64,000 nt of DNA from Symbiodinium sp. CCMP2592 (lineage: Eukaryota > Sar > Dinophyceae > Suessiales > Symbiodiniaceae). The stretch lies in contig CAJNDT010001004.1 in assembly GCA_905221615.1 (NCBI GenBank), positions 17,501 to 81,500 of the forward strand, written 5' to 3'. Positions 44,023 through 55,844 of this stretch are shown one piece after another. The notes below the pieces were generated by a model. The model searched no databases. It saw nothing but the letters and a program-made list of their open reading frames with translations, and was not told where the DNA came from. How positions within the stretch are numbered: position 1 is the first letter of the stretch; each line of letters starts with the position of its first letter. Position numbers and translations under genes: made by a program.

Positions 44023-44071
44023 TCACCAATCCAACCTTCACCCGCTGGAGTCTTTTCGCGGCTCGGTGACC

Positions 44072-46700
44072 TCAACGAAGGAGACGCAGCGTGCAGCTTC
44101 CAAGTTCGCCAGGTGCCTGTCCGCCAAGGGTGCAAGGCAATGTGACAAATGTGATGTCCTTAATCTCTTGCTGCGCCCTCATACAATCTCTCACACACAC
44201 ACACACGAACCTGTCTCCGAACTCGCCGGCCCACTGAAAGTTTTGAAGTGACTCTCCTAGCAGCACGACGAAACACACAAGACAAGTCGGAAAGCTGCAG
44301 GAATCCACCGTCAAGAAGACTTCGGTCCTGGATACTCGCACGGAGCCAGGCGAGCTTCACCACGATATGCCGCCACGAAGCCACGACATTTTGCAACTAC
44401 GTCAGTGACCCACATGGCGAGAAAGAAAACGAACGCGTGGATACAGCTTCCTGAGTTCCAGGCTTCCAACACAGTATCTGTACTGGGCGGACTTGGCTGT
44501 GTATCGTGCAGTTAAACGGCCGCCAGAGAGGCCGGCAGATGCTGCAACCGTTGCATTCCTTACGGGGTCACATGACGGTCAAGAATATCTACTGTGAACT
44601 CTGGGCAATGCTTATTCTTCTCCATCTGTACTCCACTGCAGACAGAGCTGGTGCCAGCAGCACAGGACTCCTGTGTTGCTGGCGGGTCTTCGCAAGGTCT
44701 GCAAAGAAGACAAAAGCATTACCCTCTGCCCTAATTAGCCTGCAGCCCAAGCCTCTCAAAGCTTTCTTCGGCCATATACGAAATCAGAAAGCAAGCCACT
44801 GGAACCACGTCCAAGGCGAGGTAGATTGAGATCTGGAGCAGCGCATCCAAAGCGCGGCAGCCTTGTGGGGACAACTATACACAGTGACACAGCGATGTGA
44901 GGAAAACCAGTCATAGCAACCCGGCCTGGAGAACTCAACATCTCGACAGACCATTGGCTGGAACGAAGCGGCTTCTTCTCGATCTCGTCTTGGAGATCTC
45001 GCTGGAAATCACCACAGACAACCCGTCTGTAGGTTACAAACCTCGTGCTCCAGCTTACAACAAGGAAGTGTGAGGAAAACACAAGCACCTAAGTGCTGCA
45101 AAGGCACGCATCTTCCTCCCATGCATCTTTGGCCAACAAGTAGCAGAAGCGGAGCAAGTCTCCGACTACACATACCAGCAGCCAAGATCGACAAAATATT
45201 GCAAAGAAAGGCGCCAGATCAAAGTGAAAGATCTGCGAAGCACCGCGGGACCTGCAAAAGTGGCATGCACGCCTGCCTCAGGGCCTCGTGCAGGCCCCGT
45301 AAAACCCAACGAAAGGCAGTTCAGGCCAGGTGCTCGCGGTACGTGCCGCTTTGTCGATACCAGTCGATGTACCAGGCGAGCATCAAGTTCGCCGAAATTG
45401 TAAAATATACACAAGCACCAACCCAAATGCCATAGGTGTGCCAGACCTTGCGGCGGGGTGAGATCAAGGAGTTGCAAAGGCAGGTGCCGCAACGATCAGA
45501 ACAAGGGTCACCCTATCACAGCAAGAGAGAACTTAGGCTTGCTAACACACTGCTCGACATCCTACCGGTAGCCAGTTTGTACAAAGGGCCCAGGGATTCG
45601 AATGTCCAAAAGCCTAAAAGCTTACAACTGTAGCGTCTAAAGCTGTTCAGCTGGTACTGGCATGATTCGACCACACCAGCACATCGCATGAATTGGCCAC
45701 AACAGGAGACTCCTGCTCGTTACATCTTCAATATCGCTGGATTCGGCTCTTGGGCCCTTGGATGCCCTTGGACACAAACGAAACACATGAACCTTAGCGA
45801 TGGTACATTCTCACACCGGATGCTGCCAGAAGCCACAACACGGCCCACTAGCCGAGGCACTTTCAGAAAAATCAGAGCAGGCGACGCTCGCAACCTTTTC
45901 AACGAAGTTTCCATGTGACGCTCCCGGAAAGCGCGGGCCATATCCTGCAAACGAAACGGCCGCAACCCCGGCAACATAATCAAGTCGACTCGCATTGGGA
46001 CGCGTTTCGCAGAGGAACACTCTGGCCCGGCTTACAAATTGCGGTGTCCTTCACAGCATTTCCCAGTGTGTAGCGTTCTGCATGGTGGAACACCTGTTCT
46101 GGTCTGGAGCTGATTGACCTTGGGTCCACAACACAGCTCATTTCAGGCACAGAAAAGGGTTGGCTGCATGGGCCTGGATTGTGGTGGTGAATTTAACGCT
46201 TGCAACGCTTGCTGCCATTCCTGCAAGTCGCAACTCCATGAACAAAAACCAGTTGATCAGCATGCAATCTCAAATCAGCAGCACGCATTGCCTATGACAC
46301 CGTCACAATGGCTCCTCGGACGAACTGAAAGTACGGCTTCTCCGTTCTGCCATGGAGGTGTCCCTTTCAGGGATATCCATGTTGCTGGCAGCGAAAATCG
46401 TTTTCCCGATACGGGAGCCGTGCTGCATCCCACATGACATGATTACAACAGGCATGTTTCATCAAAACACATCGTAACAACTTGACGGACAACGGCTGCG
46501 GGGGGGGGGGGGCGTGCACGCTACATTCCTCGAGCTTGGAATCCAACTGAATCACTATCAAGCTTTCATGTAGTCCTTGTGCCGGAATTGACCAATGGCT
46601 CTCCGGCGCTGACCCGCTCGGACAATGGGAAGCTCTGCAAAGTTCATAGCCGTATGCAAAACCTGTGCCGAACCATCGCCCACGACTCACGCAGTCTGAA
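44072..46700 (-). CDS. Membrane-protein exons, partly resolved
   Basis: The clearest exon is at 45335-45455, minus strand: KVWHTYGIWVGACVYFTISA then NLMLAWYIDWYRQSGTYREH, a membrane helix with aromatic edges. A frame at 45720-45995 reads RLQDMARAFRERHMETSLKR then ASPALIFLKVPRLV. At 44756-45088 MTGFPHIAVSLCIVVPTRLP may be another helix. The rest of the interval is not resolved. A G-run of 13-14 lies at about 46499-46512. Confidence 0.3.
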
Positions 46701-46829
46701 GCCCCGAAACTCGATGGAGTGTGGGTTGGTCATGACATACCCAATGGGAAACCAAGCGAAGGCACGCCCTGGACAAAAGCTGGACCAGACATATCACGTG
46801 CAGCCCTTCTCTTTTCCATGCAGGTAGCT

Positions 46830-47647
46830 GGTATCTGAGTCTTGCTGTGGCTTCAAGGTTCAGTGTATCTGCATTTTTTGGTCTCCACTGACATGAGGTT
46901 GTTTCATGAACGGCGACGACACGCGAATTACTGTACCCAACTTCTGTGGCACAATCCATGTTCTTAGAAACAACCAAATCTTTTTTTGCTTGGCTATTTT
47001 TTCGCAAGGCCAAGTTTACGACACATATAGATAGAGCATACTATTGGGCATGTGTGTGTATGTATTCATATATATATATATATGCTACCCCCCCTCAAGG
47101 ATCCACCTTTTTCGTGTGTTTGAGAGCCGGATGCGAAATAGTTGATATTCTATAACGTATTCCCTTCTTTTTATAAGCCCTTCACTAAATACGCTTCGAC
47201 TGCATCAAAGATTTCGCAGATCCTACATTCTGCATTTCCTCCATATACACCTTGAGTTTTTCCAAGCGACATACATTCGCGTACGGCTTCTTCTCGTGTT
47301 GCAAAAGAACGCAAGCTTGCATGCATGCTCTGTGTGTGTGTAGGTTTTTGCATGCAGCAGTATGGGCTCTGAAGGTAACACGCAACAGGAAAGCAAAGAT
47401 ATATCATCCCATTTAACATAGTATCACGACAAGTATAGATATGAAAAGAGGGCCCTATTTCTACACCTCCCATATATAAGACGCATCGAGATTATAGATA
47501 ATGTCCGTGAACACGAAATCTATCGATACTTTCAGGGTTCAATACCTTGTATTTCCCCAATATAGTACCCTTTAAATTACATTTTAGAATACTTTGCAAA
47601 ATCCACTCTCATAACTTTTATATCTTGTAGAAATCCATCTGAAAATG
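46830..47647. other. Start of AT-rich island
   Basis: Composition shifts to AT-rich from about 46850. It holds a (TA)n run at 47068-47084 and no supported gene. Confidence 0.6.
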
Positions 47648-48797
47648 CTGTAGAATACTTTCTCTATGTATCTTGAAACCCTTCATATGGAATGCACTGA
47701 TATAGAATACCCTCATGCCGTATTGAATACCCTAGAGCCTCTGGAATACCTTATCATATACTTTCAGTCATAGCCCGTGATTGTTTTGAATATCCAAAGT
47801 ACCTTACAGAATACGACATAGAGTACCTTACAAAATACTTTATGGAACACATAGTACCCTCTATATGTCGTGTGCCTCATGGAAGACCGGCTGGAATACT
47901 CTATAGAAGACCTCACAGAATGCCCCTATGGCCCTACATATGACAGTCCATACAAACAGTATATATACCTTGAACACATATAACACCGCACGCATCATAT
48001 TACACATACCCTATAGGACACCCTATACAAGACACTATATAGAATATCTTATAGGATGTCCTGTAGAATACTTTCTCTATGTATCTTGAAACCCTTCATA
48101 TGGAATGCACTGATATAGAATACCCTCATGCCGTACTGAATACCCTAGAGCCTCTGGAATACCTTATCATATACTTTCAGTCATAGCCCGTGATTGTTTT
48201 GAATCCAAAGTACCTTACAGAATACGACATAGAGTACCTTACAAAATACTTTATGGAACACATAGTACCCTCTATATGTCGTGTGCCTCATGGAAGACCG
48301 GCTGGAATACTCTATAGAAGACCTCACAGAATGCCCCTATGGCCCTATATATGACAGTCCATATATACAGTATATATACCTTGAACACATATAACACCGC
48401 ACGCATCATATTACACATACCCTATAGGACACCCTATACAAGACACTATATAGAATATCTTATAGGATGTCCTGTAGAATACTTTCTCTATGTATCTTGA
48501 AACCTCACTGATATAAAATACCCTCATGCGTTATTGAATACCCCAGGGCCTATAGAATACCTTATCATATACTTTCATTCATAGCCCGTATATCTTTTGA
48601 ATATCCACAGTACCTTACAGAATACGACATAGAGTACCCTACAAAATAGTTTCTGGATCACATAGTACCCTCTATATGTCGTGCGCCTCATGGAAGACCG
48701 TCTAGAATACTCTGTAGAAGACTTTACAGAATGCCCATATGGCCCTATACATGACAGTCCATGTATACAGTATATATACCCTGAACCCATATAACAC
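47648..48797 (+). repeat. ~412-bp satellite, three tandem copies
   Basis: CTGTAGAATACTTTCTCTAT starts copies at 47648, 48061 and 48472, giving periods of 413 and 411 bases. Copies 1 and 2 are nearly identical; copy 3 is more diverged, lacks a stretch after TTGAAACC, and stops matching near 48797. Inside each copy, shorter units built on TAGAATACC and ACCCTATA recur. No ORF. Confidence 0.9.
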
Positions 48798-50160
48798 TTA
48801 GTGGCTCAAAACCAAACTTTTCAACTTTTGGCCCCTAATAAGGTAATCTTATTGCGAAAGTTTAAACTTTTTACACCCCCATAGGTATTTGGGAAGTAAG
48901 AACACCTATAGATAACCTTTCAACGAGCCCAAGATTCGAGAACCCCTCATAAAGAAGCATCCTATTGGGTAAGGGATTTCTAGGAGTGATCCAGGAGTCG
49001 AAGAGAATAACCTAAAGAATACCACAAACCTCAAAGAATTTCGTACAAGTGACCCTAGGCAATGCGTTGTAGAATACCCCCTATATACCTCATATACACC
49101 TTCTTGAGTACCCTATAGCCGTATAGCCTGTACATTAGGCTATAGAATACGTTTCTATAAGATAATCTTTACGTTCATGTTGATTCAATCCCCTATACAA
49201 TGCGTTATGGAGTACCCGATAGAGAGCCCAAAACAACGTTACATACTAGGCTTTTTATAAGCCTTGTAGAATATCATTTGCAATCCCCTACAGACTAGCT
49301 TACAGAATATACACAATGTCTATGATACCATCTGAGTACCCCATAGGAAGTTCTACAGAAAACCCTATGGAATTCTATAACATACCCGTAGAATGCACCA
49401 TAGAATGCCTTGTACAATACTTTATAGATAACGGATTAATGGGAGGAAAATCAGGAGCAGAATGCTCTGCGCTGTACCTGCTATGTGCCCAGTGAAGAAA
49501 TCAAAAACAAGAGCATATAGAACACTTTACACGATACTCCTTTCTTACATCTTAAAGAACATCATATAGATACCCATAGATTATAGAAACTTTTTATACC
49601 TTTATGAATCTTGTTGAGTACCCGTTGATGATTTGACCAAGATTTACAGACCAAAGAATGAACGCTCAGCTTGACTAAGATGTTCTTCACCACTTGCCAC
49701 AATTTTGAAAAACCGCTCACCAACACGAAGCACTCGAGATCCTGGTAAACATGTTCGGCACATAAAGCACAAGCTTCATGAACAACTGACATAAGGAAAA
49801 AACATCACAACAAAGCTTTAAAGATGCGAACAAGTGCCATCGGGTAGGTAGCCGACAAACACTTCGTTTTCTGTAGGATCTGTAGGCACGGCTTGGTTCT
49901 GAGGTTCTTCACTTTAGAATATGTGCTCTTTTTAGGAAGCATTATGAGCATCAGCATCGTGTAAACAAGTTGAACTCAGACACAGACACGACGTGTAAAG
50001 TCTCAAATCTCTGCGATCATATCATCTCGCCGGGTTCGACGACGCGCGCTCAAACACCGCATCCATATGGCCCGATCGAGAATACAGAACGCAGAATGTG
50101 TAAACTGAGCACTTGGCTTCAAACAGCTTCAGACAGTGTGCCCGGAGCCGAACGGAAAAA
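48798..50160. other. AT-rich DNA with decayed satellite-like units
   Basis: Words such as TAGAATACC, ACCCTATAG and CTATAGAAT continue at lower density to about 49600, as in an old satellite. A minus frame at 49562-49792 (76 residues, with ACALCAEHVYQDLECFVLVS) is the only notable open frame; I cannot assign it. Confidence 0.5.
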
Positions 50161-50285
50161 CCTAACTGAAAAAACCTAAATGAAAAAACCTAACTGAAAA
50201 AACCTAGCTGGAAAAACCCAGCTGAAAAAACCTAACTGAAAAAACCTAACTGGAAAAACCTAAAAAACCTAAAAAGCCTAAACTC
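50161..50285 (+). repeat. 14-bp tandem repeat CCTAACTGAAAAAA
   Basis: Seven 14-base units with single-base variants, then shortened CCTAAAAAA / CCTAAAAAG units at the right end. Confidence 0.9.
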
Positions 50286-50410
50286 GGGAAGTCCTTCAGC
50301 GAGATATGCATGACAAGACTCTCGAGATTTAGGTTTTTTATCTCTCACAAGACCGGCAGAAAATTTCGTAACTATAGAAAGTTCCCGACCTCAAATATAT
50401 AAGAAAATAT

Positions 50411-50680
50411 ATTTCCAAGTCCACAAATGCATAAACAAATTCGGCATTATTTGGGAACATTAATCCAAAATATATTTCGTATGAAATATTCAATCAGACA
50501 TGTGAGACTGCAACGCATTCACTCGGACCCCTTCCTTCATTTTACCGGATAAGCTCGAAGTGCCTTGGGGATAATCGACTGAAAGATCGGATATGGTCTG
50601 TCCCAAGGTCAAGCTTCCAAAACTTGGCCAAGGGCCACGACTCCTTCACTGCACAAATGTGAAGTGCACCGAATCTCGCC
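50411..50680 (+). repeat. Direct repeat, copy 1 (~270 bp)
   Basis: From TTTCCAAGTCCACAAA to AAGTGCACCGAATCTC this matches 50902-51170 with scattered changes. See copy 2. Confidence 0.85.
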
Positions 50681-50901
50681 CCCAGGGTGGGCGGGCGGGA
50701 CAAAAATTTTGCACTCATGTGCTTGAAAGAAGGAGCGCGCGCGGAAGACCGGATGTTCAAGCTGCATGGCAACAAAGGGGTTCATGAAAAACTTTGTTAT
50801 TCCCAAATACCTGCTCGAAGTTCATGCTCAACCGTTTTTTCAACACGACAACGACACAACAAAATGGAAATAAGGTGAAATCACAAGTGATGTGGTCACT
50901 T

Positions 50902-51170
50902 ATTTCCAAGTCCACAAACGCACAAACAAAATCGGCATTATTTGGGAACATTCATCCAATGTTATTTCGTATGAAATGTTCAATCAGACATGTGAGACGC
51001 AACGCATTCACTCGGACCCCTTCCTTCATTTTATCGAATAACTCGAAGTGCCTTGGGGATAATCGACTGACAGATCGGATACGGTCTGTCCCAAGGTCAA
51101 ACTTCCAAAGCTCGGCCAAGGGCCACGACTCCTTCACTGCACAAATGTGAAGTGCACCCGAATCTCCCCT
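50902..51170 (+). repeat. Direct repeat, copy 2 (~270 bp)
   Basis: Matches copy 1 at an offset of about 491 bases, with about 220 bases of unlike sequence between the copies. Both end next to TGAAGTGCACC. It may be the terminal repeats of a small element or a simple duplication. Open frames over it are shared by both copies and lack motifs. Confidence 0.85.
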
Positions 51171-52385
51171 TTTGAAGTGCACTTTAGCTCACCTCGGAAA
51201 AATTCGCGACATTGTTGACCGGGTTGCGAGTTCACGGAGTGTGGAGAAGCAGCGCATCAGCGTCTTACAGCTGCGATGACGCGAGCAACGGGACCGCTTC
51301 TCGTCGTGTCGCCAGCATATGCCTCAGGGCAGCTCGCCGCTGCACATGCACGCTCGCCTACATGGTTCTATGATGCAGTGGCAGGCATTCCGCGACAATA
51401 AGGGCTTGCCACCGCCATAGACGCGGAGCAATGTCCGTGAAAGTGATGTCATCGACGAATTCCATCGGCGATGGCACACTCATGACTTTCCACCACTCAT
51501 GGAAGAGACGGCCCTGTTAGTTGCTGTCTTTGACGACCATTTTGGCCTGCACAGAGCGCAGCCACACTTACGAGGCCCGGACAGTCTCCCGTCACTTCTT
51601 TCCGGTCTTTGATACGGCGGACCCCTATTTGGTCACGCTGGAGTTGGATGGCTCCCGCAGTCTTTCCCTCCACATGCTCCGGCCGAGTACGGGGGCTGAG
51701 CAGCGCCTTTACAACGCCTTCGAAGAGCCTCACTTGCGCAGCATCCTGAATCGCACGGCGGTTGACGATGGATCACGGAAATGACAATGGACGCTACGCC
51801 GCGAAGTGGGCCGTGGCTTCGCTCCCTGGCTTTATTTGGCGCACATCGCTAAACTGATCATACCGCAGGAGCTCATACGGGCCATCTGGTGGACTACAAA
51901 TCAAGAGGTAGAGCTGGGCAAGATGGCGCATAGAGGCCACCAGCGCGAGGTTGAAGCAAACGGACACTGCTGACGAACTCCAATCCTTTTTTGCTTGGTG
52001 GCACAGCAAAGCCTCAAGTCCACAGCAATGGTCTCAGAGGTGAGATTTTTTGGCGTGGGCGGGCCTCGTCGACTACGGCTGTAGCACTCGGTCCCTACAA
52101 ACAAGACAAGCCAACAAACTAACAAAGACAGCGGTGAAACAGGGCGGTTCGTTAAAGAGAGGCAAAAGGCTAGCTGCGGCGCACAGGCTTTGCCGGTGTT
52201 GCGACCGATCCACAACAGCAAAAGGCCGTCGCCTAGAGCTGTCCAGGCCCACCGGTGGAGCCCAAAGTCGAAGCTCCGGCCGCCGTTCTAGTTCCGTCGA
52301 ACAACGGACGGCCCCGGGGTCCTTGCGTCACGATCGTGCACACAAAGTCCACAAGTCCACGGTGGGTTCCCGTCCAGCGGCAAGC
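51171..52385. other. Left flank of the retroelement nest
   Basis: Composition returns to GC-rich. Only short frames. It may be the 3-prime untranslated end of the element whose ORFs begin at 52386, as it reads on in the same orientation. Confidence 0.35.
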
Positions 52386-54215
52386 TCAAGGAACGACCCT
52401 ACGACGTATGTCGATGGTCATAGGCCACTCTGGCTGTTGGGATGCTTCCCACGTCGTCACCGGGCACTTTCCAACCGCCGGGCGGAAAGTGGGATTCACG
52501 CAGTAGGTACAGCAGCTGGTAATTGCGCTACTCATACAGATCTTGGAGCCTAGTCGAAACCATGCGCGGTTTCCATCGGCCATGGTTTTATCGTTCGACT
52601 CCTGGGCCACCAAGTGGTGGATGAGAACTTTGGCCCTCGTATCCCACGCGTCGAAATACGCGTGGCGCCACAGGCGCGCCGGGAAATAGAAGTCCTTTTT
52701 CTGAGGACCTCTCAGCCAGCACACAACCACCGCGGAAAGATCCCATCCAGAGGTGGTAGCAGCCGCCCGAAGGCGCCACAGGGCCGCGTGTAGAAGACCA
52801 GCGGACTGGATGGGAAGCGACGGCTGCGCTCGCAGACCCAGGGGGACATCGTCCAGCGGGAGCAAGAGTCGAAAAGTGCCTTTGCGCACGCCCAGGTAAG
52901 AGAACATTTGGGGGTCGAAGTCACCCCGCCTGGCAGGGAGAAGCCCACGATGGAAGCCATCCATCAGCCGTTCGGCAATAGCGATTTGCGGCCGCCCAAC
53001 CAGGGAGGCAGGCACTTCCGCCCTAACCCGTACCTCGAGGAAACGCTGGTCATTCTGACGGACTGGGGAGATGCGCACAAGTTGCAGCAAGGGAGCTGCC
53101 ACAGGCTCATCCACTAGGGCCCGTGCAAGGAAGAACACCAACTGCACCGGCAACAGCACACCACAGTGAAGCAAGGGTGTGCCCTGATTCGGGTCAACGC
53201 TCGAGCTGCTTTCCCCGGTTGCACGCCGGGCGCCTGATCCATTGCCACGGCGCCTGCCTGTGGGCTGGGGAGGTCGCTTAGGTGCAAAAGACATTTGAAT
53301 AAGGCTGCCATCGCGTACGGGCGACTTATGGCCTGCCTTGGCACTGGGGAGCGAGAACTTAAGACCCTCGAGCTCGTCCAAGAAGAACCACCACCAGATC
53401 TCCGGGCGAGCCAATTCATACCACGAAAGGTCGAAGACGTGCCCTTCGGGCAACCGCAACACAGGGTCGCAGAACTGCGCTAGCGCAACGGAGACTGCAA
53501 GCAGGGGAGTGAGGCACACGCGCAAAGCTTCACTTTCCGAACATTGACGAAGCATTAGCGCACGATCCGCAAGATCAACCACTCGGGCTCCGAAATTCTG
53601 AGGGCTGACTTTAACTTCGCACGCCGGCAAGGAGAGGGGCAGCGGAAGAAGGGAAAGACAGTCCATCCGGTCGGGGAGCAGTTGGGACAGCGCAACCGCG
53701 CTTGCAGGGCCTTCAACGTCCGATTGCTGCCTGCCCTTGGCCTGATAGCGACGTAGGATGTCGTGCTGCTCCTCGAAGTCATCCTCATCTTCAGGCGGAA
53801 CGCAGTTGCTGGAAATGGCGTGGACACCAGGCAACAACCAACTAGGTGGGACTTCCACGGCGTTCAGCAGTGCAGCCACCCTTGCCTCCCACGAGGCACT
53901 AGGGGCTTTGGGAGTAGAAGCAGCACAGCTTTGGCTACGAAGCTCAGCAATCAAGTCGGGGTCCTCTTTCGCCGGAACGCCATCCGCCGGGTCGGGCTTA
54001 GCAAAGCCTGCGGTATCGTAGAGGGCACGCGGTAGGCCAGTTGTAGCAACCGGCGGGAGAAGGGCATCAGGCTGGCTCGTATCGCGCAGCAATGTAGAAA
54101 CAAAGTGCTGGAGCCGCTTTATCGGCGTCAGGCTGATGGCGTCCGTGGCAATAGCAGAAAGATAGAATGCTCCTGGCACAGCTGCGACCAGCGTCGAGCT
54201 GCATGTGCTCCCCAA
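52386..54215 (-). CDS. Long retroelement-type ORF, function unknown (about 609 aa)
   Basis: The frame is open for 1.8 kb. Its first codon follows a TGA directly and is a TTG, so it has no proper ATG at the left limit; it overlaps the end of the 451-residue ORF by about 149 bases in another phase. One longer protein made by frameshift, or a degraded one, is likely. Visible features: an acidic stretch PPEDEDDFEEQHDILRR, a W-rich part ARPEIWWWFFLDELEG, a basic Ser/Gly linker (PTGRRRGNGSGARRATG) and a C-terminal cysteine cluster (SCCTYC). No RT, integrase, protease or RNase H motif found. I do not recognise the family. Confidence 0.55.
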   Translation of the reverse strand: MGSTCSSTLVAAVPGAFYLSAIATDAISLTPIKRLQHFVSTLLRDTSQPDALLPPVATTGLPRALYDTAGFAKPDPADGVPAKEDPDLIAELRSQSCAASTPKAPSASWEARVAALLNAVEVPPSWLLPGVHAISSNCVPPEDEDDFEEQHDILRRYQAKGRQQSDVEGPASAVALSQLLPDRMDCLSLLPLPLSLPACEVKVSPQNFGARVVDLADRALMLRQCSESEALRVCLTPLLAVSVALAQFCDPVLRLPEGHVFDLSWYELARPEIWWWFFLDELEGLKFSLPSAKAGHKSPVRDGSLIQMSFAPKRPPQPTGRRRGNGSGARRATGESSSSVDPNQGTPLLHCGVLLPVQLVFFLARALVDEPVAAPLLQLVRISPVRQNDQRFLEVRVRAEVPASLVGRPQIAIAERLMDGFHRGLLPARRGDFDPQMFSYLGVRKGTFRLLLPLDDVPLGLRAQPSLPIQSAGLLHAALWRLRAAATTSGWDLSAVVVCWLRGPQKKDFYFPARLWRHAYFDAWDTRAKVLIHHLVAQESNDKTMADGNRAWFRLGSKICMSSAITSCCTYCVNPTFRPAVGKCPVTTWEASQQPEWPMTIDIRRRVVP

Positions 54216-55422
54216 TCAGGGACCGGTGGTGCTGGGAAAGGAGGGCGCTGTAGGCTCGCTTGGGCGGTTGCAAGCCACCCCCCTTGTGAGATCGGAGGCG
54301 GTAGAGCCCAATGCGGGGCGGATCGGTAAACTCCAGCAACCCGATAACTGGGTGCCTGGTGTCGATCACCGGGTAAAAGGGACGCACTGTAACTGGTCGT
54401 CCGGAGGGACCGCTGTTCACGAAGTCCATACCGCGCAGGAGCAGTTGCACAGGGTAGTCTGGTACTCCACAGTGAGCGACCAAAGCACAGGAGTCGCAGA
54501 GCGGCGGTATGCAATTGACAGACCACCTCGCATAAAACTCCGCAGCCGTGTCACAGTCATCGCGCGGCAGGCACTGAAGTCCAAGCTGTGCCAGCCCGTA
54601 GGACTGATAGAGAGCCTCCCAACTGATAAAGGTTTGGTGGAGCGTGGCGTGAAGTTCGAGAGCGGCGATAATCCCCCACCAATGTGAGGGAGATGCAATG
54701 ATCAGCGGGCCGGTAGGCCGCGTGCTGCCTGCTGTTAGCCGCTGGTGTGCGTCCTCCCCGGTCATAGTGAACCGGCCGGCCTTGTCCACCCAACAGATGT
54801 CCACAGCGCCAGTAGTGCCGGCGCACACTGTGGTGGTAAAGAGGTCAATGAACACGCCGAGCTCGTTGTGATGATCATAGAAAAAATGGAACAGAGTCTC
54901 GGCCTGCTCTTTGGTAGTCAACCTCCCCGGCGAGGGAAAGCCCTGCAGCCGTTCCGAAATGTAATCGGCAAAGGAAGTGCCCTCGGCTACCACCCGGTGC
55001 GCGGCGCCAGTCTCTGCATTGGCTGGCCGTGGGTTACTCAAGCCTAACCCGTGTTTCAAGGTATCAAAGACCTTTGTGGTTGGCGTGACCACGGTGATCT
55101 TCTGCCCCGCCTGCACAGCAAAGCGGTGGCCGCACACAGTGTAGGCCGAGACAAGGAGGACACAAAACCATTCAACCACCAGGCCCTGGTGTACAACGGT
55201 GGATGCCCGTTTGGGCAGCCGTATAAAATAGCCTCCAGGCTGAGGTGTGCCATCAGCCGCAATCCTCTGCACACGCCTTGCGGGCGTGTCCGCTGCCAGC
55301 TCCCCAATGGTGATGGGACACGGGGAGGAGCCTGTTGCAGGGAGCAGAAGATTGGACTGGGGGTATCGAATGGCTGTTATCAACAGATAAAGATCTGCCA
55401 ATAACCGTGTGGAGGCGACCAT
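54067..55422 (-). CDS. 451-aa ORF with possible degenerate SF1 helicase C-terminal region
   Basis: True ATG at 55422. Residues near 95-115 read QKITVVTPTTKVFDTLKHGL, like the UPF1-type I-x-V-x-T-P-Y-x-x-Q segment of domain 2A. About 100 residues later come GTTGAVDICWVD and then GRFTMTGEDAHQRLTAGSTR then PTGPLIIAS, in the order and spacing of helicase motifs V and VI (QG-x-E-x-D... RLNVALTRAR-x-GLIIIG). The key Gln of motif V and the second Arg of motif VI are not conserved, so ATPase activity is doubtful. No Walker A is present in the frame. A Cys/His set (CDSCALVAHCGVP) follows. The helicase link is my inference from motif order; alternatives are open. Confidence 0.4.
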   Translation of the reverse strand: MVASTRLLADLYLLITAIRYPQSNLLLPATGSSPCPITIGELAADTPARRVQRIAADGTPQPGGYFIRLPKRASTVVHQGLVVEWFCVLLVSAYTVCGHRFAVQAGQKITVVTPTTKVFDTLKHGLGLSNPRPANAETGAAHRVVAEGTSFADYISERLQGFPSPGRLTTKEQAETLFHFFYDHHNELGVFIDLFTTTVCAGTTGAVDICWVDKAGRFTMTGEDAHQRLTAGSTRPTGPLIIASPSHWWGIIAALELHATLHQTFISWEALYQSYGLAQLGLQCLPRDDCDTAAEFYARWSVNCIPPLCDSCALVAHCGVPDYPVQLLLRGMDFVNSGPSGRPVTVRPFYPVIDTRHPVIGLLEFTDPPRIGLYRLRSHKGGGLQPPKRAYSALLSQHHRSLIGEHMQLDAGRSCARSILSFCYCHGRHQPDADKAAPALCFYIAARYEPA

Positions 55423-55455
55423 GGGCCAGATTCAGGCACACCCCATTGATGGGCT

Positions 55456-55840
55456 CTAGGACTCTAGGCCTTCAGCCTGCGAAGCAGTATGGGCCGGAGC
55501 AAGTATTGCTCCGACTGCCGACAGGCGATTGAGGTAGCACAAGAGCGTCTCACTGTGAGACGTGGACTGGTGGATAAAGTCCACTGCGATGGCGGCGGGG
55601 GTAAGACGGGCGGGTTGTGGACACACCTCATCGCCCACCCGCGTTATGCCGGAATATAAAGGAATAAAGTGAATTTGGCCCTGGTAGCTAACACGGCATC
55701 CCTTTAGGTCGCCAAGATCCTGTACCAGTCCCACCTCTACTGGGGCCTCCGAAACAGAGTGGCAGACCGTCAGACAGGTGCCTACCTTTTGGTTCCGTTC
55801 CCCGGCGGCCGCAATAACGATGTCCAAGGCTTGACCATTG
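55456..55840 (-). CDS. Fragment between the methyltransferase-like and helicase-like ORFs
   Basis: A minus frame of about 123 residues, LDIVIAAAGERNQKVGTCLT then VEVGLVQDLGDLKGCRVSYQ, continues from the end of the methyltransferase-like frame in another phase and stops before the ATG at 55422. It probably belongs to the helicase-like element as an upstream part. Family unknown. Confidence 0.35.
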
Positions 55841-55844
55841 GACT

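Noticed and set aside
47648-48797. A CRISPR array
   Set aside because: The repeats are ~412 bases long, nearly contiguous, AT-rich and in a eukaryotic context.
46850-51170. Mitochondrial or plastid DNA inserted in the nucleus, because of the AT-rich composition
   Set aside because: No cox, cob, rRNA or plastid minicircle gene fragment can be read; the region is satellite-like.
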